The notes under the pieces were generated by a model. The model was not told the DNA's origin. It did not search any database and worked only from the letters and a program-made list of their open reading frames with translations. From Salticus scenicus (taxonomy: Eukaryota; Arthropoda; Arachnida; Araneae; Salticidae), in assembly GCA_963930645.1 (NCBI GenBank), contig OZ005655.1, positions 134,444,956 through 134,508,955 of the forward strand: a DNA stretch of 64,000 bases, read 5' to 3'. This document shows positions 22,040-34,135 of this stretch, piece by piece (position 1 is the stretch's first letter; every line of letters begins with the position of its first letter). The position numbers and the translations under genes were made by a program.

Positions 22040-22960
22040 ATTCTTGTTTGTTTGTTTGTCCAGTACAAATCTTGCAATCGATTCTAACTAATTTTCTGAC
22101 TAGCTAGAAATTTGGAACATTCAGGATAGCTCAGAACACGGTGATAATATTTCTTTTTAATACTTTTAGTCAACTGTTTCAGGTTCATACTGCTTTCGAC
22201 AGAGTTTATATAATTGGACAGAAAATTTATTTAACTAACTTCCCGACTAGCTAGACATTTGAAACTTTCGGAATAGATCAAAACACGGTGAAAATGCATT
22301 TTTTAAATACTTTTAGCCAACTGTTTCGGTTTCCTGCTGCCTTCGGCATCGTGACCAGTACAAAGCTTGCAATCGATTTTTCAGTAATATCCCGACTAGC
22401 TAGACATTTGAAACTTTCAGGATAGCTCAGAACACGGTGACAATATATTTGTTTAATACTTTTAGCCAACTGTTTCGGGTTCCTGTTGCCTTCGGTAGCG
22501 TGACCAGCACAAAGCTTGCAATCGATGTTTCAGTAATATCCCGACTAGCTAGATATTCGAAACTTCAAGGATAGCTCAGAACACGGTGACAATATATTTG
22601 TTTAGTGCTTTTAGTCAACTGTTTCAGGTCTCTACTGCTTTCCGCAGAGTTTATATGATTCAACAGAAAATTTATTTAACTAACTTCCGGATTACCTAGA
22701 AATTTGAAACTTTCAGAATAGTTCAGAACACGATGAAAATCCATTTTTTAAATATTTTTACCCAACTGTTTCGGGAACCTGCTATCTGCGGCAGCGATGC
22801 CAGTACAAAGCTTGTAATCGATTTCTAACTAACTTCCCGGCTTCCATTTGAAACTATTATAATAGCTCAAAATACGATAGCAATGACATTTTTAATACTT
22901 TTAGCTAATTGTACCGGGTTCCTGCTATTTTTGGTAGCGTTTATATGATTCAACCAAAAA
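22040..22960 (+). repeat. Tandem array, ~148-bp period, six copies with alternating types
   Basis: The anchor AACTGTTTC (or a variant) is at 22172, 22319, 22468, 22617, 22764 and 22917 (periods 147, 149, 149, 147, 153). All copies share GACTAGCTAGACATTTGAAA-like and CTCAGAACACGGTGA-like stretches. Two linker types occur: one with CAGTACAAAGCTTGCAATCG (after the 2nd, 3rd and 5th anchors) and one with GAGTTTATATGATTCAACAG (after the 1st, 4th and 6th). This indicates an older dimeric organisation. The array is preceded by TTTG repeats at 22047. Confidence 0.8.
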
Positions 22961-24097
22961 TTTAAAAACATGGTATATAAAAAATTCTTTTTATCTTGTA
23001 ATTATTTTCTTTTTAAATCTTCTGATTACAAATTAAAAGGCAAAAGCATTTTAAACTTCACTTACATTTCATTTTAACAATATCATACTTAATCCACTTT
23101 AAAATTTTCACATTTTAATTATCTTTACATGAATCATTCAATTCTAAGAATTAATTATTACGTTTCATTAAATTAGATAAAGTTAATCCTGTAATTTATA
23201 TTGATAGAAAGAAATTTTAAAAAATGATTATATTTTATGCATTAATATTTATTATGAGATACTAATGTTCTACTTTTAGTAATTGGGGAATTAGAAATGA
23301 AACGTTAATAATTATATTTTTAATTAAATAAATATTATATTCTCAGAAATGATCTTTTCTTCCTTCCCTATTTATTTTGAATGAAAGATAGTGATGCAGA
23401 GAAATATTGAATAAACGAAGAGTTAATTTAAATTCTTACTAAGACAAAAACGATATAATTTGATACAAAATATTTTACAAATAAATCGATCATTTTCTGA
23501 AAAAAAATTGTAAATTATTACTACTAATGTTAATATTTTTAATCTCCAATAATTCATAATATAGAGAAATACATAGTTTGGTGAAAATCACAAAAGAGAA
23601 AACAATTTCTTTCCTTTAGAATAATTTTCGTAAATTTTTACCAAAACGTTATTAATACCCTCATTTGCCTAGCATATTCATGATGAAACGACATATTTTT
23701 ATAAAATAATTTGCCAATATTACAAATGGTACTGCTGCATGGTGCAAAAGAAATTTTCAAAGTGGCCACACGCCTCTCAACGACAAAAAATGAACGATAA
23801 ACAATCTCGGATATATCTGCGACAGTAAAGAAAGTGGATGTTTTTTTTTTTTTTTTTTTTTTTTTTTGTATTATAACTAAGGTAGTTTCCCAGAGACCAC
23901 TGCATCTTCTCTCCTGCTATTGTTAGAAGCTGTCAGGGAAAAGAGCGATAAAGACTAGCTATGGCAGTCTGCACTTCTCTTTTTCATTCATAATCGTTCC
24001 CTCTTTCGTTATAATCAAGATAAGCTGTTATCGGAGAATGATTTGTACTAGACGGTGAAGAGAAACATTTTTACAATCCTTATAAGATTTATTGCAA
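22961..24097. other. AT-rich non-coding stretch
   Basis: Includes a long poly-T run at about 23841-23867 followed by a patch of mixed composition (23870-24060). No gene recognised. Confidence 0.5.
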
Positions 24098-24240
24098 GAT
24101 AGAAAAAGAGCAGAATTTCTAACGCATTTAAAATTGTAAATTTTGTTTTCTCCTTAATTATCTTTTACAAGTTTATAAAAAATTAATAAATAAACTAATT
24201 AATTAAATAATTCATAAATAAATTCATAAATATTAGAATA
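24098..24240 (+). repeat. Left member of a ~140-bp direct repeat pair
   Basis: AGCAGAATTTCTAACGCATT and the following sequence to about 24240 recur at 25065-25200 with about 90% similarity by eye. The two copies bracket the 24430-25000 tandem repeat like long terminal repeats or a recombination footprint. No LTR hallmarks (TG...CA, primer binding site) were found. Confidence 0.6.
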
Positions 24241-24429
24241 GCCCGGTGGTTGAATCTTTATTACTTTTTTAAAGTAAGCATTCAAATAAGAAATATAAAA
24301 ATTCAAAATTTAAGTATAAAAAATGTTCTTAGAAATTACACTATCCATCAAAATAAATAAAAAATGAAATGAATGAATAAATAAAATTAAAATTAATAAA
24401 TATAAGTAAATATCATCATCTTTTTACTT

Positions 24430-25000
24430 TCCGAACACTATAGTGAGGAAAGTATTGTAATCATGTCAAAAATCCGAAATTCAGATTTTGATGTTTCTAT
24501 ACGTTTCGAAGTCCTCTGAGTCCGTTTTCACTATTTTTACGATGATGTATGTATGTGCGTATATATGTGTGTATGTATGTGTGTATATATGTGTGTATGT
24601 ATGTGTGTGTGTCTGTGAGTGAACACGCTAGCGTCTAAACGCTTTGTTCGAATAAGCTGAAAGTTGGTACATATATTGTAAGTCACCAAAGTACGAACCC
24701 AATTGATTTTGGTGAATCTAGCACTTATAGTTTTTTTACAGGGACACCAGGAAAAATTCTTTATCATTAAGGCCTATTGAGCCAAATTTTTAAAAGTGCG
24801 ATAGCGTCTAAACGTCTTATTAATCTGAGCAAAAAATTTGTACACAGGTTATAGGTCATAGTTGCACGAACTGTATAGATCTTGGTGAATTTAGCACTTA
24901 CAATTTTTTTACAGGGGCACAAAGAAAAATTCTTTATCATTATGGCCTATGGGGACAAATTTTTAAAAGTGTGATAGCGTCTAAACACCCATAGCCATAA
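24430..25000 (+). repeat. Interspersed element with ~172-bp internal tandem units
   Basis: GATAGCGTCTAAAC (or a variant) lies at about 24629, 24802 and 24974, a 172-bp period. Each unit has a TTGGTGAATYTAGCACTTA stretch and a TTTTTTACAGGGRCAC stretch followed by TTCTTTATCATTA. The block starts with ACTTTCCGAACACTATAGTG and a TATGTATGTGTG-type microsatellite at about 24545-24615. The shared ACAGGGACAC core and slippage tract recall array 1, but the rest differs. Confidence 0.65.
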
Positions 25001-25064
25001 TCAAATATTTCTGCAATCTGCATAAAGAAAATCAAGATAAAATGGCAATTATTTGTAGAAAAAG

Positions 25065-25200
25065 AACAGAATTTCTAACGCATTTAAAATTGTAAATATT
25101 GTTTTCTCCAGAATTAACATTTATAAGTTTATAAAAATTAAATAAATAAGTTAATTAAGTAAATAAACTAATTAATTAAATAAATAATTAGAATATTGAA
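25065..25200 (+). repeat. Right member of the ~140-bp direct repeat pair
   Basis: Counterpart of 24098-24240. Starts AACAGAATTTCTAACGCATT and continues with TAATTAATTAAAT-type sequence. Confidence 0.6.
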
Positions 25201-26095
25201 TTCAAATGTGGAAAAAATGTTTATTGATTTATTATCTTTAAATTTGAACAGATATTACAATTTTTTAAATAAATGTAAAAATAATACATCAGTTAATGCA
25301 ACTAAAATATGTCGTTTAAGAAAATATGATAAACTGTCATTATTTCATTATAGAACTTTAAAAAATAAAAGGATCGAAGGAAAATTTTATAGTAAAAAAT
25401 AGAACAAACATCTTACCGATTTTAATGAAACTTTGTATAATCATGTACAATTTGTGAAAAAATTACAGTAAGTATTTTGTCAAAGTTTCATAAGATTTAT
25501 ATAATAACTTTTGGAGTTATGATGTTTTGTGAAAAAGCAAAATGTTAAAAATCTCATTCTGAGAAAAAGCAAAAACGTAATTAAAAACCAGATTTTTACC
25601 TATTAAATAAAAAATAATTTTAATAACTTTCCTGATTTATTTCAAAGTTTTTTATTTCTTCTTATTATTTTAAAATTCATTTTATATTCAGTAACAAATT
25701 TTGATGCTTATACTGAGTAAAACTTTTATGAAAACAAACATTTACGGTCACTTCTGGTTTCAAAAAGTTGCGAGTGACTAATATTTAGATGCCTGTAACT
25801 CAAATTCTAAGCAAGATAGAAACAAAATTCAAACTGATTTAGAAAGTTTAAATGTCAGGCTTTAATACTAAACCAAAAAAAAAAAAAAAAAAAAAAATCT
25901 TAGTTTTGTCTGAAAATTGTATTTTAAAGGTAGGCAGGTGCCTTAGAAAGTGTGTAGGAAAGAATTTAAAACTGAAGCTGTAGGAGATTTATCCACAATA
26001 AAATATTAATAGTCTTTTACTTTTTTTTCCCCAGATATTTTCGAGTGTGTAAAATTATTACCTCGCTTTATCTTAAAAATATATAGAGAGCTATA
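25201..26095. other. AT-rich non-coding stretch
   Basis: Includes a run of about 23 A at about 25875. A short AT-rich reading frame at 25196-25402 has no coding character. No gene seen. Confidence 0.5.
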
Positions 26096-26097
26096 TA

Positions 26098-27566
26098 CGA
26101 GGGTTGCTATTTATATTTCTGGCTTAATAATGAAAAAAACAAATATGTAGGATCGAAATTGGTTTTATTGTTTTTCAAAATATTCTCCATGATGATCAAT
26201 ACACTTTTGCATGCGTTTGAACCAATTTTCAAAGCACTTTTTCCAGTCCGATTGAGGTAACTCCAAAACATGCGTTTTGAATGCATCAACCGCTTCTTCG
26301 GGGGTCGAAAATCGTTGTTCACGTAATTTATTTTTGATGTGTGGTAATAAGAAGAAGTCATTGGGTGCCAAATCAGGGCTGTACGGCGGATGACCCATCA
26401 GTTCGATCTTTCGCTCAGTCAGAAATGCATTTGTTTGAGTCGATGTGTGAGAGTTCACATTGTCATGATGAAGAATGATTCGCCTGTTCTTCTGCTTTTT
26501 TCGAATTTCTCCGATGACTTCTGGCAAACAAATGGTCGCGTACCATTCAGAATTGACCGTCCTGCGTTGCTCTAACGCCACTGTTGCCACATGACCGTTA
26601 ATGCCGAAGAAACAGGCATTCATTTGTTTCGATGTGCTTCTTCCTCGAACAACTTTTGTTGGTTTTGCCTCGCCTTGGAAGACCCATACAGTTGATTGCT
26701 GTTTTGTTTCCGGCTCATATGCATAGATCCATGATTCGTCACCTGTGTAGATGTTATACACAGCCTTTGATGTACCTTGAACGTATTTTTCCAACATTTC
26801 CTTGCACCAATCGACACGAGCCTTTTTTTGAGCGTTTGTCGGATTATGCGGGATCCAACGCGAACAATTTTTTTTTACGCTCAAATGTTCATGCAATATT
26901 TTATTGATGCTAGTCATACTAATGTACAAAGACGCCTCAATCTCACGGTATGTCACATGACGATCTTGCTTTATCAGTTCACGCACAGCATCGATCTTTT
27001 CTGGCACAACAACGGATTTTGGACGACCTGCACGGGATTCGTCCTGGATCGAACATCGACCACGATTAAATTCGTTATACCAATTTTTTACAGTGCTGTA
27101 GGATGGCGCTTTATCGCTATATAAAGAATTAAGTTCATTGAAGCACTCTTGTCTTGACAATCCACGTCGAAAGTTATGAATAATAATCGCACGAAAATTT
27201 TCACGATTCAATTCCATTTTTTGAAAGAGAAGAACTTTTCAATTTACTGTCAACAACACAAATAGGGCAGTTCCTTGTTTGTAAACAAACATCTCAACTT
27301 TTATGAGTGCTTGGCAAAAAGGCTTGGGATCTCTTGATTACTTAATTACTACCAACGGAAAATCAATGGTGGGCGGGGCGCGGGAAAGTCGAGCGCGCTT
27401 TTTTGCCAACCACCAGACGTCACGAGGAAATGCTCTATAAAGCTATAATGGTAAATCGTCTGCTGAATTTACGTTTAAAAATATCAAACTTTCAATTAAA
27501 AGTCGTCTGCGGTCGCCTAGCAACACTTACTGTTGCCAAGGCCAGAAATATAAATAGCAACCCTCG
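26098..27566 (-). mobile_element. Intact mariner transposon (1469 bp)
   Basis: The termini are perfect 26-bp inverted repeats starting CGAGGGTTGCTATTTATATT (26098-26123 and 27541-27566). TA flanks both sides (26096-26097 and 27567-27568), the target of mariner insertion. Inside is one uninterrupted transposase gene on the minus strand, 323 bp of 5' leader and 67 bp of 3' region including its terminal repeat. The perfect ends plus open frame point to a young copy that may still be mobile. The leader holds a GTTTGTAAACAAAC palindrome (27278-27291) and a GC-rich GGGCGGGGCGCGGG patch (27372), both unlike the AT-rich surroundings. Confidence 0.95.
26165..27217 (-). CDS. Mariner transposase, full length (350 aa)
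   Basis: The product cuts and pastes the surrounding element in the nucleus by a DDE/D mechanism. Residues 1-115 form the two helix-turn-helix DNA-binding regions (YSTVKNWYNEFNRG near 40-53, GRPKSV linker near 64-69, VTYREIEASLYIS near 88-100). WIPHNP at 121-126 matches the WVPHEL dimerisation motif. The catalytic triad is D160 (TGDESW), D252 (HHDN) and D287 (PNDFF). The last two are separated by 34 residues, so this is DD34D, the classical mariner spacing. YSPDLAP at 279-285 is the second family motif. The length equals the usual 340-350 residues, and there is no stop, frameshift or missing catalytic residue. The ATG at 27217 is the first in frame and the protein starts MELNRENFRA as expected for the family. 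Subfamily is not assigned. GC content and codon use are clearly richer than the flanks, consistent with horizontal arrival. Confidence 0.95.
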   Translation of the reverse strand: MELNRENFRAIIIHNFRRGLSRQECFNELNSLYSDKAPSYSTVKNWYNEFNRGRCSIQDESRAGRPKSVVVPEKIDAVRELIKQDRHVTYREIEASLYISMTSINKILHEHLSVKKNCSRWIPHNPTNAQKKARVDWCKEMLEKYVQGTSKAVYNIYTGDESWIYAYEPETKQQSTVWVFQGEAKPTKVVRGRSTSKQMNACFFGINGHVATVALEQRRTVNSEWYATICLPEVIGEIRKKQKNRRIILHHDNVNSHTSTQTNAFLTERKIELMGHPPYSPDLAPNDFFLLPHIKNKLREQRFSTPEEAVDAFKTHVLELPQSDWKKCFENWFKRMQKCIDHHGEYFEKQ

Positions 27567-27679
27567 TACATAAATATATATAGCATATATACATATATAG
27601 AGTATAAAAATATATACAATGCTATAATTAACTGAAAAATTCCATAATAAAAAGTATAGACAAAAAAAAAGTAATTTTC

Positions 27680-27716
<37 letters not shown>

Positions 27717-27727
27717 GTAACTATAAC

Positions 27728-27755
<28 letters not shown>
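27680..27755. repeat. Facing poly-T and poly-A runs
   Basis: About 30 T (27684-27712) then about 18 bp, then about 30 A (about 27729-27754). Together they form a potential long A:T hairpin. Such tracts are slippage-prone, and their length in the assembly may be unreliable. Confidence 0.7.
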
Positions 27756-27758
<3 letters not shown>

Positions 27759-27993
27759 CAAATAATGACAAAAAATTAACAGTTTCCAAGTGGTCGTATA
27801 TTAAAGCTGTAGAGCAAATAGTCTAGATATTACAAATTTCTTTCTATTATGGAAAAGAAATTATACTGATTTTTAGCATAATATTTCATTTTAAAAAATG
27901 GGGTACTAATTGTTATGAATTTCAATTTAACATTAAATATGGGATTTTCTGTAACTTTTTTTTTTTTTTAAATCTTCTGTTATAGACTATTAA

Positions 27994-28334
27994 CACGTTG
28001 AGCGCCACGCAAATTCTTAAAATCCAGTAAAATTCCATAATGATACCTCCTATAAAAAATGAAAATTAAGCAAATTTTAATAATTTTTCAATCATTAAAT
28101 GTTATATTTTTAGTCTTATATCCTATTTTATATGCGCACCGATGGCTGACAAGGCGCTCAATGTTTTAATTTTTAATTTTTACTGTTTTTACTTTAGGGG
28201 TAAAACTTTCACTGAAATGTTTGAAGTATAACAGGTTCTGCACACTCCTAAAGTTTCAAGATGATTCCTTCAGTACTTAAAGATATATGACAAAATGTCT
28301 AGTATCTAGAATGGCTGACATGGCGCTCAACGTG
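27994..28334. mobile_element. piggyBac-like MITE (341 bp, TTAA-flanked)
   Basis: The left end CACGTTGAGCGCCACG and the right end GGCGCTCAACGTG are inverted repeats (13 exact bases). TTAA lies at 27990-27993 and 28335-28338. A near copy of the right end, GGCTGACAAGGCGCTCAATG followed by TTTTAA, sits inside at about 28144-28169, so the element carries a duplicated terminus. Non-coding. Confidence 0.8.
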
Positions 28335-28367
28335 TTAATATCGGTATTCAATAAATAGCGAATAGGC

Positions 28368-28432
28368 GGGCAGAGCTTTGCAGTGGTTCATAAGTAAAGC
28401 GAGTAGAGTGGAGTCGAATCCTCCTTCGGGGT
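28368..28432 (+). other. tRNA-like fragment
   Basis: CAGTGGTTCATAAGTAAAGCG resembles a D-arm/box A region, and GGAGTCGAATCCTCC a T-arm with box B-like core and pairing GGAG/CTCC. It is too short and lacks an acceptor stem, so not a functional tRNA. Probably a SINE or MITE remnant. Confidence 0.35.
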
Positions 28433-28467
28433 TGCATAGCTCCATCGGCTAAATACTGAATTTTACA

Positions 28468-28494
28468 ATACTAGGGAACAGAGTTCCCTAGTAT
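28468..28494. repeat. Hairpin, 11-bp perfect stem
   Basis: ATACTAGGGAA and TTCCCTAGTAT pair exactly around a 5-base loop (CAGAG). It lies 36 bp after the tRNA-like fragment and could be the end of the same element. Confidence 0.6.
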
Positions 28495-28499
28495 AGTAA

Positions 28500-30295
28500 A
28501 TCAAAAAGAGTTATATTACATTTTCAATATATTAGAAAATAACACAATACAAGCAATCAGTTTGTTTTTCTTTGAAATAAACTGTTAAAACCGAAAACGA
28601 ATCACGTGGAACAATTTCTGGAAAACTTGCGAATGTTGGCAAATTTAATAATTTCTACGATTCAAGCAAACTATCGTGATTCAGATTACTAAAAATCTAC
28701 AGAAAGAAAATAAATGCTGATTGTTATTTAAATATTTTATTACTAATAATATTAATAGTTTTTGCATAATAAGAAAGTGCTAATGCTATGGACGACATTA
28801 AAGACGGTATATTCCTTTTCTCAGCACATGATGTTTTCAGACAACCTGGACAATTTTATGTGGTAATATAACATACACATATACTTAAAAAGAACATTAA
28901 AAGAAGTGATAAAAATCATACCATCAATGCATGACTTTATTACTAATTATATATATTATATATGTAGTATTGTGTTACATGTCTTGAATAATATATGAAT
29001 GGGATGTTAGTATAAATTATATATACTAATTATTTTTAAATAATTAATATTCAAGATGCGTTCATATATCGCTTGAGGCATATTATGTATATAATTTTTA
29101 TTTATGTATAATAAATCATTACAGTGATCAAACACCAGGAAGGAAGACTTCAGTTAATCAATAACCAACCACATGTTGAAGTAAAGCCTTATACATGATA
29201 AAAGACACTTAAAAAAATAAAAATAATAATAATACTATGAGTTCAAATAAATGAGCCATGTCATAGGCCAATGTCATATATTAAAAAATCGTATATCTTG
29301 CTTAAGTTATAAAATCTATAATTTGATTTCGAATTATATAAATAAATATAAAACCAACAAGTTTCATGCACAGGAGAATTTCATAGTCCAGTTCCTAAAG
29401 ACGACGCAGCTTGTGGTGTATGAAACTACTAATTTGTTTTATCTTTATTTAATTAATGTTTATATATATCACTTAAACAAGAAGATTTTATATTTAGTAA
29501 AATAATAATAACAATAATGATAAAATTTTGTATACTTTCTTTGATGAACAAAATTTATTTTATTACAGCAAGACTTATTTTCATTTATTCTAAGGCATAC
29601 CATGTTTCATTACCTAGCATCGTTTACTATATTCATTTCTTAATATTTCTTCGATATAGCATCAGCATAGGAACACATTGGTGGATTTTAAATTTTTTTT
29701 CAGATTTTGGCGATGAAGTAAAATGGCTGTCGCAATTGTAAATAAACATTTTCGTGAGAAACGTCATACCTATTTAGATGCCAAATCTCAAATTTAGTCA
29801 AGCGGTTCTATACTTAAGCAATTCTATTTATTTATTTATTTATTTTTATTTATTCATTTTTTCCAGCGATTTTTCTAAATTACATTTTAATTATTTTTAA
29901 TAAAAGTTTGCATTTTTTTTCCCCCACATGAAAAGAAAGATATTTATTTATTTATTTATTTTTGGAATATGAATGTTAGAATCAGTATATAGCTCATGAT
30001 AATTTTAATAAATTTTTAACAATCATATTTATGTTATAAAGTTTTTTTTTTTTCTGAAATTTCCATTCCTTTTCTTTTTTAAAGAAAATGATAAAAATGC
30101 TAGGCCTTTTACAGATTTTTCTATTTATTTTAATTTATTAGAATTTGCCATCATTATTTTCGAAAATTTATCTTCATTTTCAGTGATTTTAAGATGTTAA
30201 TTGAAAATATTTTAATATAAATTTTTTAGTGAACTAAACTCGCCATATCCTCACATACAAGTTCCCTCTTTTGTAATGTTTCCCCAACATCTTTA

Positions 30296-30333
<38 letters not shown>

Positions 30334-32950
30334 CTTAGAACAGAAATATCAGTATTTCCATAACGTTAAAAGCATCAATGTAAATTTTTTTTTAATGACA
30401 GTACATTGTACGCTACCGAAACCGCAGTGTGCAATTAACAATCTTTTTTAAATCGCTGTTTTTAACATTGCTTATTGATATAATACATAACGTACATAAT
30501 ATATGCCTTTCTTTACTAAAGATATTCCATTTCTTAAGCATGAGTTTTCTAAATTTCACTTTAATTATTTAAAAAAAAAAAAAAAAAGACATTTATTATA
30601 AATTTTCTTTTTCTCGAACAGAAGAAGAAAAAATATGACATAAAATTTAAGGTGTAGTTTACCAATAGTGTCTCAATAGTATCTCATAGACGCAGGTTAA
30701 AAGAAACAATACGAACTGCCGTAATTAAGAAAAGATTATGTACAGAACAAAATATTATCACATTATAATGAGAATAAAATATGGACGGCTCATTGTAAAA
30801 GTGCTGTTACTCCATGTTTTTTAAATATAGATATTTTTACTTAGTTGTAACACATTTTGCCGCACCTTTCATTATAAAAAAGAAAAAACTCCAATAATTA
30901 TTGCATTAAAGACACATAAATGGATAACATGTTTTTCTAAGAAAACTAAAACTTCCAATTTTTTTTTTTCTAAAAGGAAGTTTCTAAGTTATTTGAAATT
31001 ATTTTTAATATAAAATATAAATTATTATAACTATCATTTGTATTTAACTCAAAAATTGATAACACTTACTGAATCTTGACCTTTTTTCCCTATGCATAAA
31101 TTCGAAAAAAGCTAGTTATTTCAAAATCAGTTTCTAAGGAGATTATTCACTTTTACAATGAACGAACCATATAATAGTAAACTAATAATACTAATATAAC
31201 AATAAAAATAGAATAAGAATATGCCAACGAATAATGTGCAAAGGCAACACAAATCCATGTATATAATACAATAAAATAAGTTAATTTCTAAAATTTAGTA
31301 TGAAATTGGATTATATTATTTATAACACCCAAAAAATTAGCATTACATTCAAGGTTTCGTTAAGAAAGATTTTCGAAGTGAATATAATTCACACACAGTT
31401 ACGTAGATAAAGAATTTTCAAATTAATTGCGCAATAGCACTATGTTTAATACGAATTCCATATACTATCATAATAATATTTCATTTGTAAATAATCAAAC
31501 ACAAGAAAGGAAGACTTAATTTAATAATTAAACAGCCACATATGGAAGTGAAAACTTTCACAAGGAAGATATATTGAAAAAGTTAATGTGAGTTATTTCT
31601 GAAACATTTATAAATGAGATCATACATAGTATAGCAAATATGAATAAAGTAAAATAAATAATAATAATAATAATAATTATTATTATACGAGGAGGCCATC
31701 AAGGCTTAAGATGGGTGAAGTGAGTTGTAACCTAAAAAGTATTAAAATTAGAAAAATAATTTTATTAACTTTTTAATACATTTAAGTTAATATAACTGTT
31801 CAAATAAATTTAAAACACCAAACTTATTTAAGTTAACTACTTATCTAATCGGCTTCTGTGGGTTTCTGTGGTGAATTATTCAACTGTTTGGTTTCCGTTC
31901 TCATTCTTTTCATTATTGTCATTAAAAATTATATATATATTTGTGTGTGTGTGGGAGGGGGGGATTTTTTTTTTTTTTTTTTTTTTTTTACCTAAATTGT
32001 AATTTTTTTTTTTTTACTAAACAGTTGTTCTGCGTAATACTGCTCAAATAAAGTGAGATATATGTAATATTTAATTCCGTAGTTTAAGTAATTTTAAAAG
32101 ATTTTTTTCCGTGCAATTATGTATTCAATAAAAAACAGCAAATTATCAGCTTCCTTTGGAAAAAAATCAATTAATCCTCCCTTGTCAATCTTCGGAACTC
32201 CCTTCTTTGAGGGACCATCTTTAACAAAATTACTCAAATGCAAAAAAGGTAACCCTACTCTGCACCAAGCGGAGATGATTATAGTGATTGATGATCATTT
32301 TCCCCCACAGTGGTGTCTGGGATTATAACTAAATGGAATCATCTAAATGACCATGCATGAAAAGGAGAATAGTTAAGATCTAAGTTACATTCTATTATTT
32401 AATAAAAAATGTCCGTGCCAAGAATGTACAGTCGGCAGCAAAATATTTCGAGCGCTAGGAAAAAATCCTATATAAAAAAAAGAACACTTAATACTGTTTT
32501 ATTAAATAAATCCTTGTCGAAGCTTGTTTTTAGTCAGTCTAAGAGCATGAATCAACCAGATTCCACTCTTTTACCGACTCTTTTACAAAAGCAAACGTGG
32601 TGCGTCGTGTAAAGATTTTTATTCTTTTTCTGTCCTTGTTACTGACACGGAATCTATAAAAATCATACAGATAATAAAGAGTTGACCAATGACTAGAAGC
32701 GCAAAGAACCGTTTCACCCCAAAGAGGTTGAAATATCTTCTATTTGTAAATTCATGATGTTGATTTTTTGGAATTGTCAACCAATTTAATGAATGTGTAA
32801 AGGAGGGAAGGACTACTCCTTTTTTCTATGCTCTACTATACTCCTCCCTCTCTTCCTTTTCAGAAGAATAATTTTCTATTAATTCTTTTTAATTTAACAA
32901 TTAGCTTATTTATATTTATGTTAGATATTTGCAATATTAATTTTTTTTAT
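28500..32950. other. Long AT-rich stretch with microsatellites and a diverged duplication
   Basis: Contains (TTTA)n at about 29828-29850 and 29943-29962, (AAT)n at about 30295-30332, a GT/G9/poly-T composite at about 31944-31989 and several poly-A runs. GGAAGGAAGACTT with flanking sequence at 29139 and 31506 marks a diverged ~150-bp direct repeat. Short frames at 32119-32328 and 32409-32612 have slightly better composition than the rest, but no recognisable domain and no splice context, so I do not call them genes. Confidence 0.5.
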
Positions 32951-33128
32951 ACTAACAAGGAGAGGTCACAACATGGAAAATTCAGATCGGGACAAAATTG
33001 CGCAAGATTGTTGTATACTATGAGGGTAACAACATATTAAAGCAGTAGGACCCACTATCCACAAAATTTCGAGAAAGAAACGTTTAAAGTTTCAGTAATC
33101 TTTAAATACAAGTTATTTCGCAAGCGAG

Positions 33129-33205
33129 TAAGTGCCTCAGTGGTGTGATCCTAAAGCGCGAATCTCCCAACCAGGTGATTTGGGTTCGAGGCTACATACG
33201 GGACT
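33129..33205 (+). other. tRNA-like module, left arm of E1
   Basis: GTGCCTCAGTGGTGTGATCC matches a box A/D-arm region and GGGTTCGAGGCT a box B. Between them AATC...GATT can pair; the right-arm copy has AGTC...GACT, a compensatory A-T to G-C change. The acceptor and T stems pair poorly, so it is not a working tRNA. It could act as a pol III promoter. Confidence 0.5.
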
Positions 33206-34135
33206 ACATTTTTTTTTTCTTCTTTAACTTTTTATGTAATCTTAAATTTTTATTTATTTTACTTTATTTTACAATTCAATTCAAAATTTGAAAATTTTAA
33301 TAAAAAATTATTTAATTTTCTTGAGTATAAAATAACTCTTTCTATTTTTAATATTTATAACTTAAAAATACAATAAATTGTTTTCGTTTAACTGTAAAAT
33401 AAGGTAAAACTAAAGGAACTGTTTTTAATTATTTATCTAAATATTTTTTTATTTTATTTTAGCTATATTTAATTTTATTTTTTAATTTACCAAAAAAAAA
33501 AAAAAAAAACAGAGAAATGATCATTTTAATTGCATATATAATTACTATTCAAATTAAATAATTACTTCTCCAATCAATACAGTTTCTTGAAAAATTATAG
33601 TATAGGATTACGATGCTATTAAATTATTACAGGTAAAGAAATGTTATCTTTAAATGTACATTTTAAATGTTAATGAACATCGTTCCTTTTTCGATAACGA
33701 CTTTTTTTTTTTTTTTAAATCCTTCTGTGGACGAAATAAAATTCCACCTGCCCTTTATTATTAACAAGCTAGAAGTGTTTACGTAATGTATGCACATTCA
33801 AACCAAATCAGGAAGCTCAAACCAAGATTTAAGAACACCTGCTAACTATTTTACACTTTGTTTACAGCTTGCTTATTTTTTAATTATTTAAATATTTGTC
33901 TGCTTTTCTTTATGTTTCTTATTTAGGGTTTTGTAAAACTAAACTTTATTTTTTAAGTTATAGAAATTTATTGTATTTTTAAGTTATAAATATTAAAAAT
34001 AGAAAAAGTTATTTTATACTCAAGAAAATTAAATAATTTTTTATTAAAATTTTCAAATTTTGAATTGAATTGTAAAATAAAGTAAAATAAATAAAAAGTT
34101 AAGATTACATAAAAAGTTAAAGAAAAAAACAAAAG

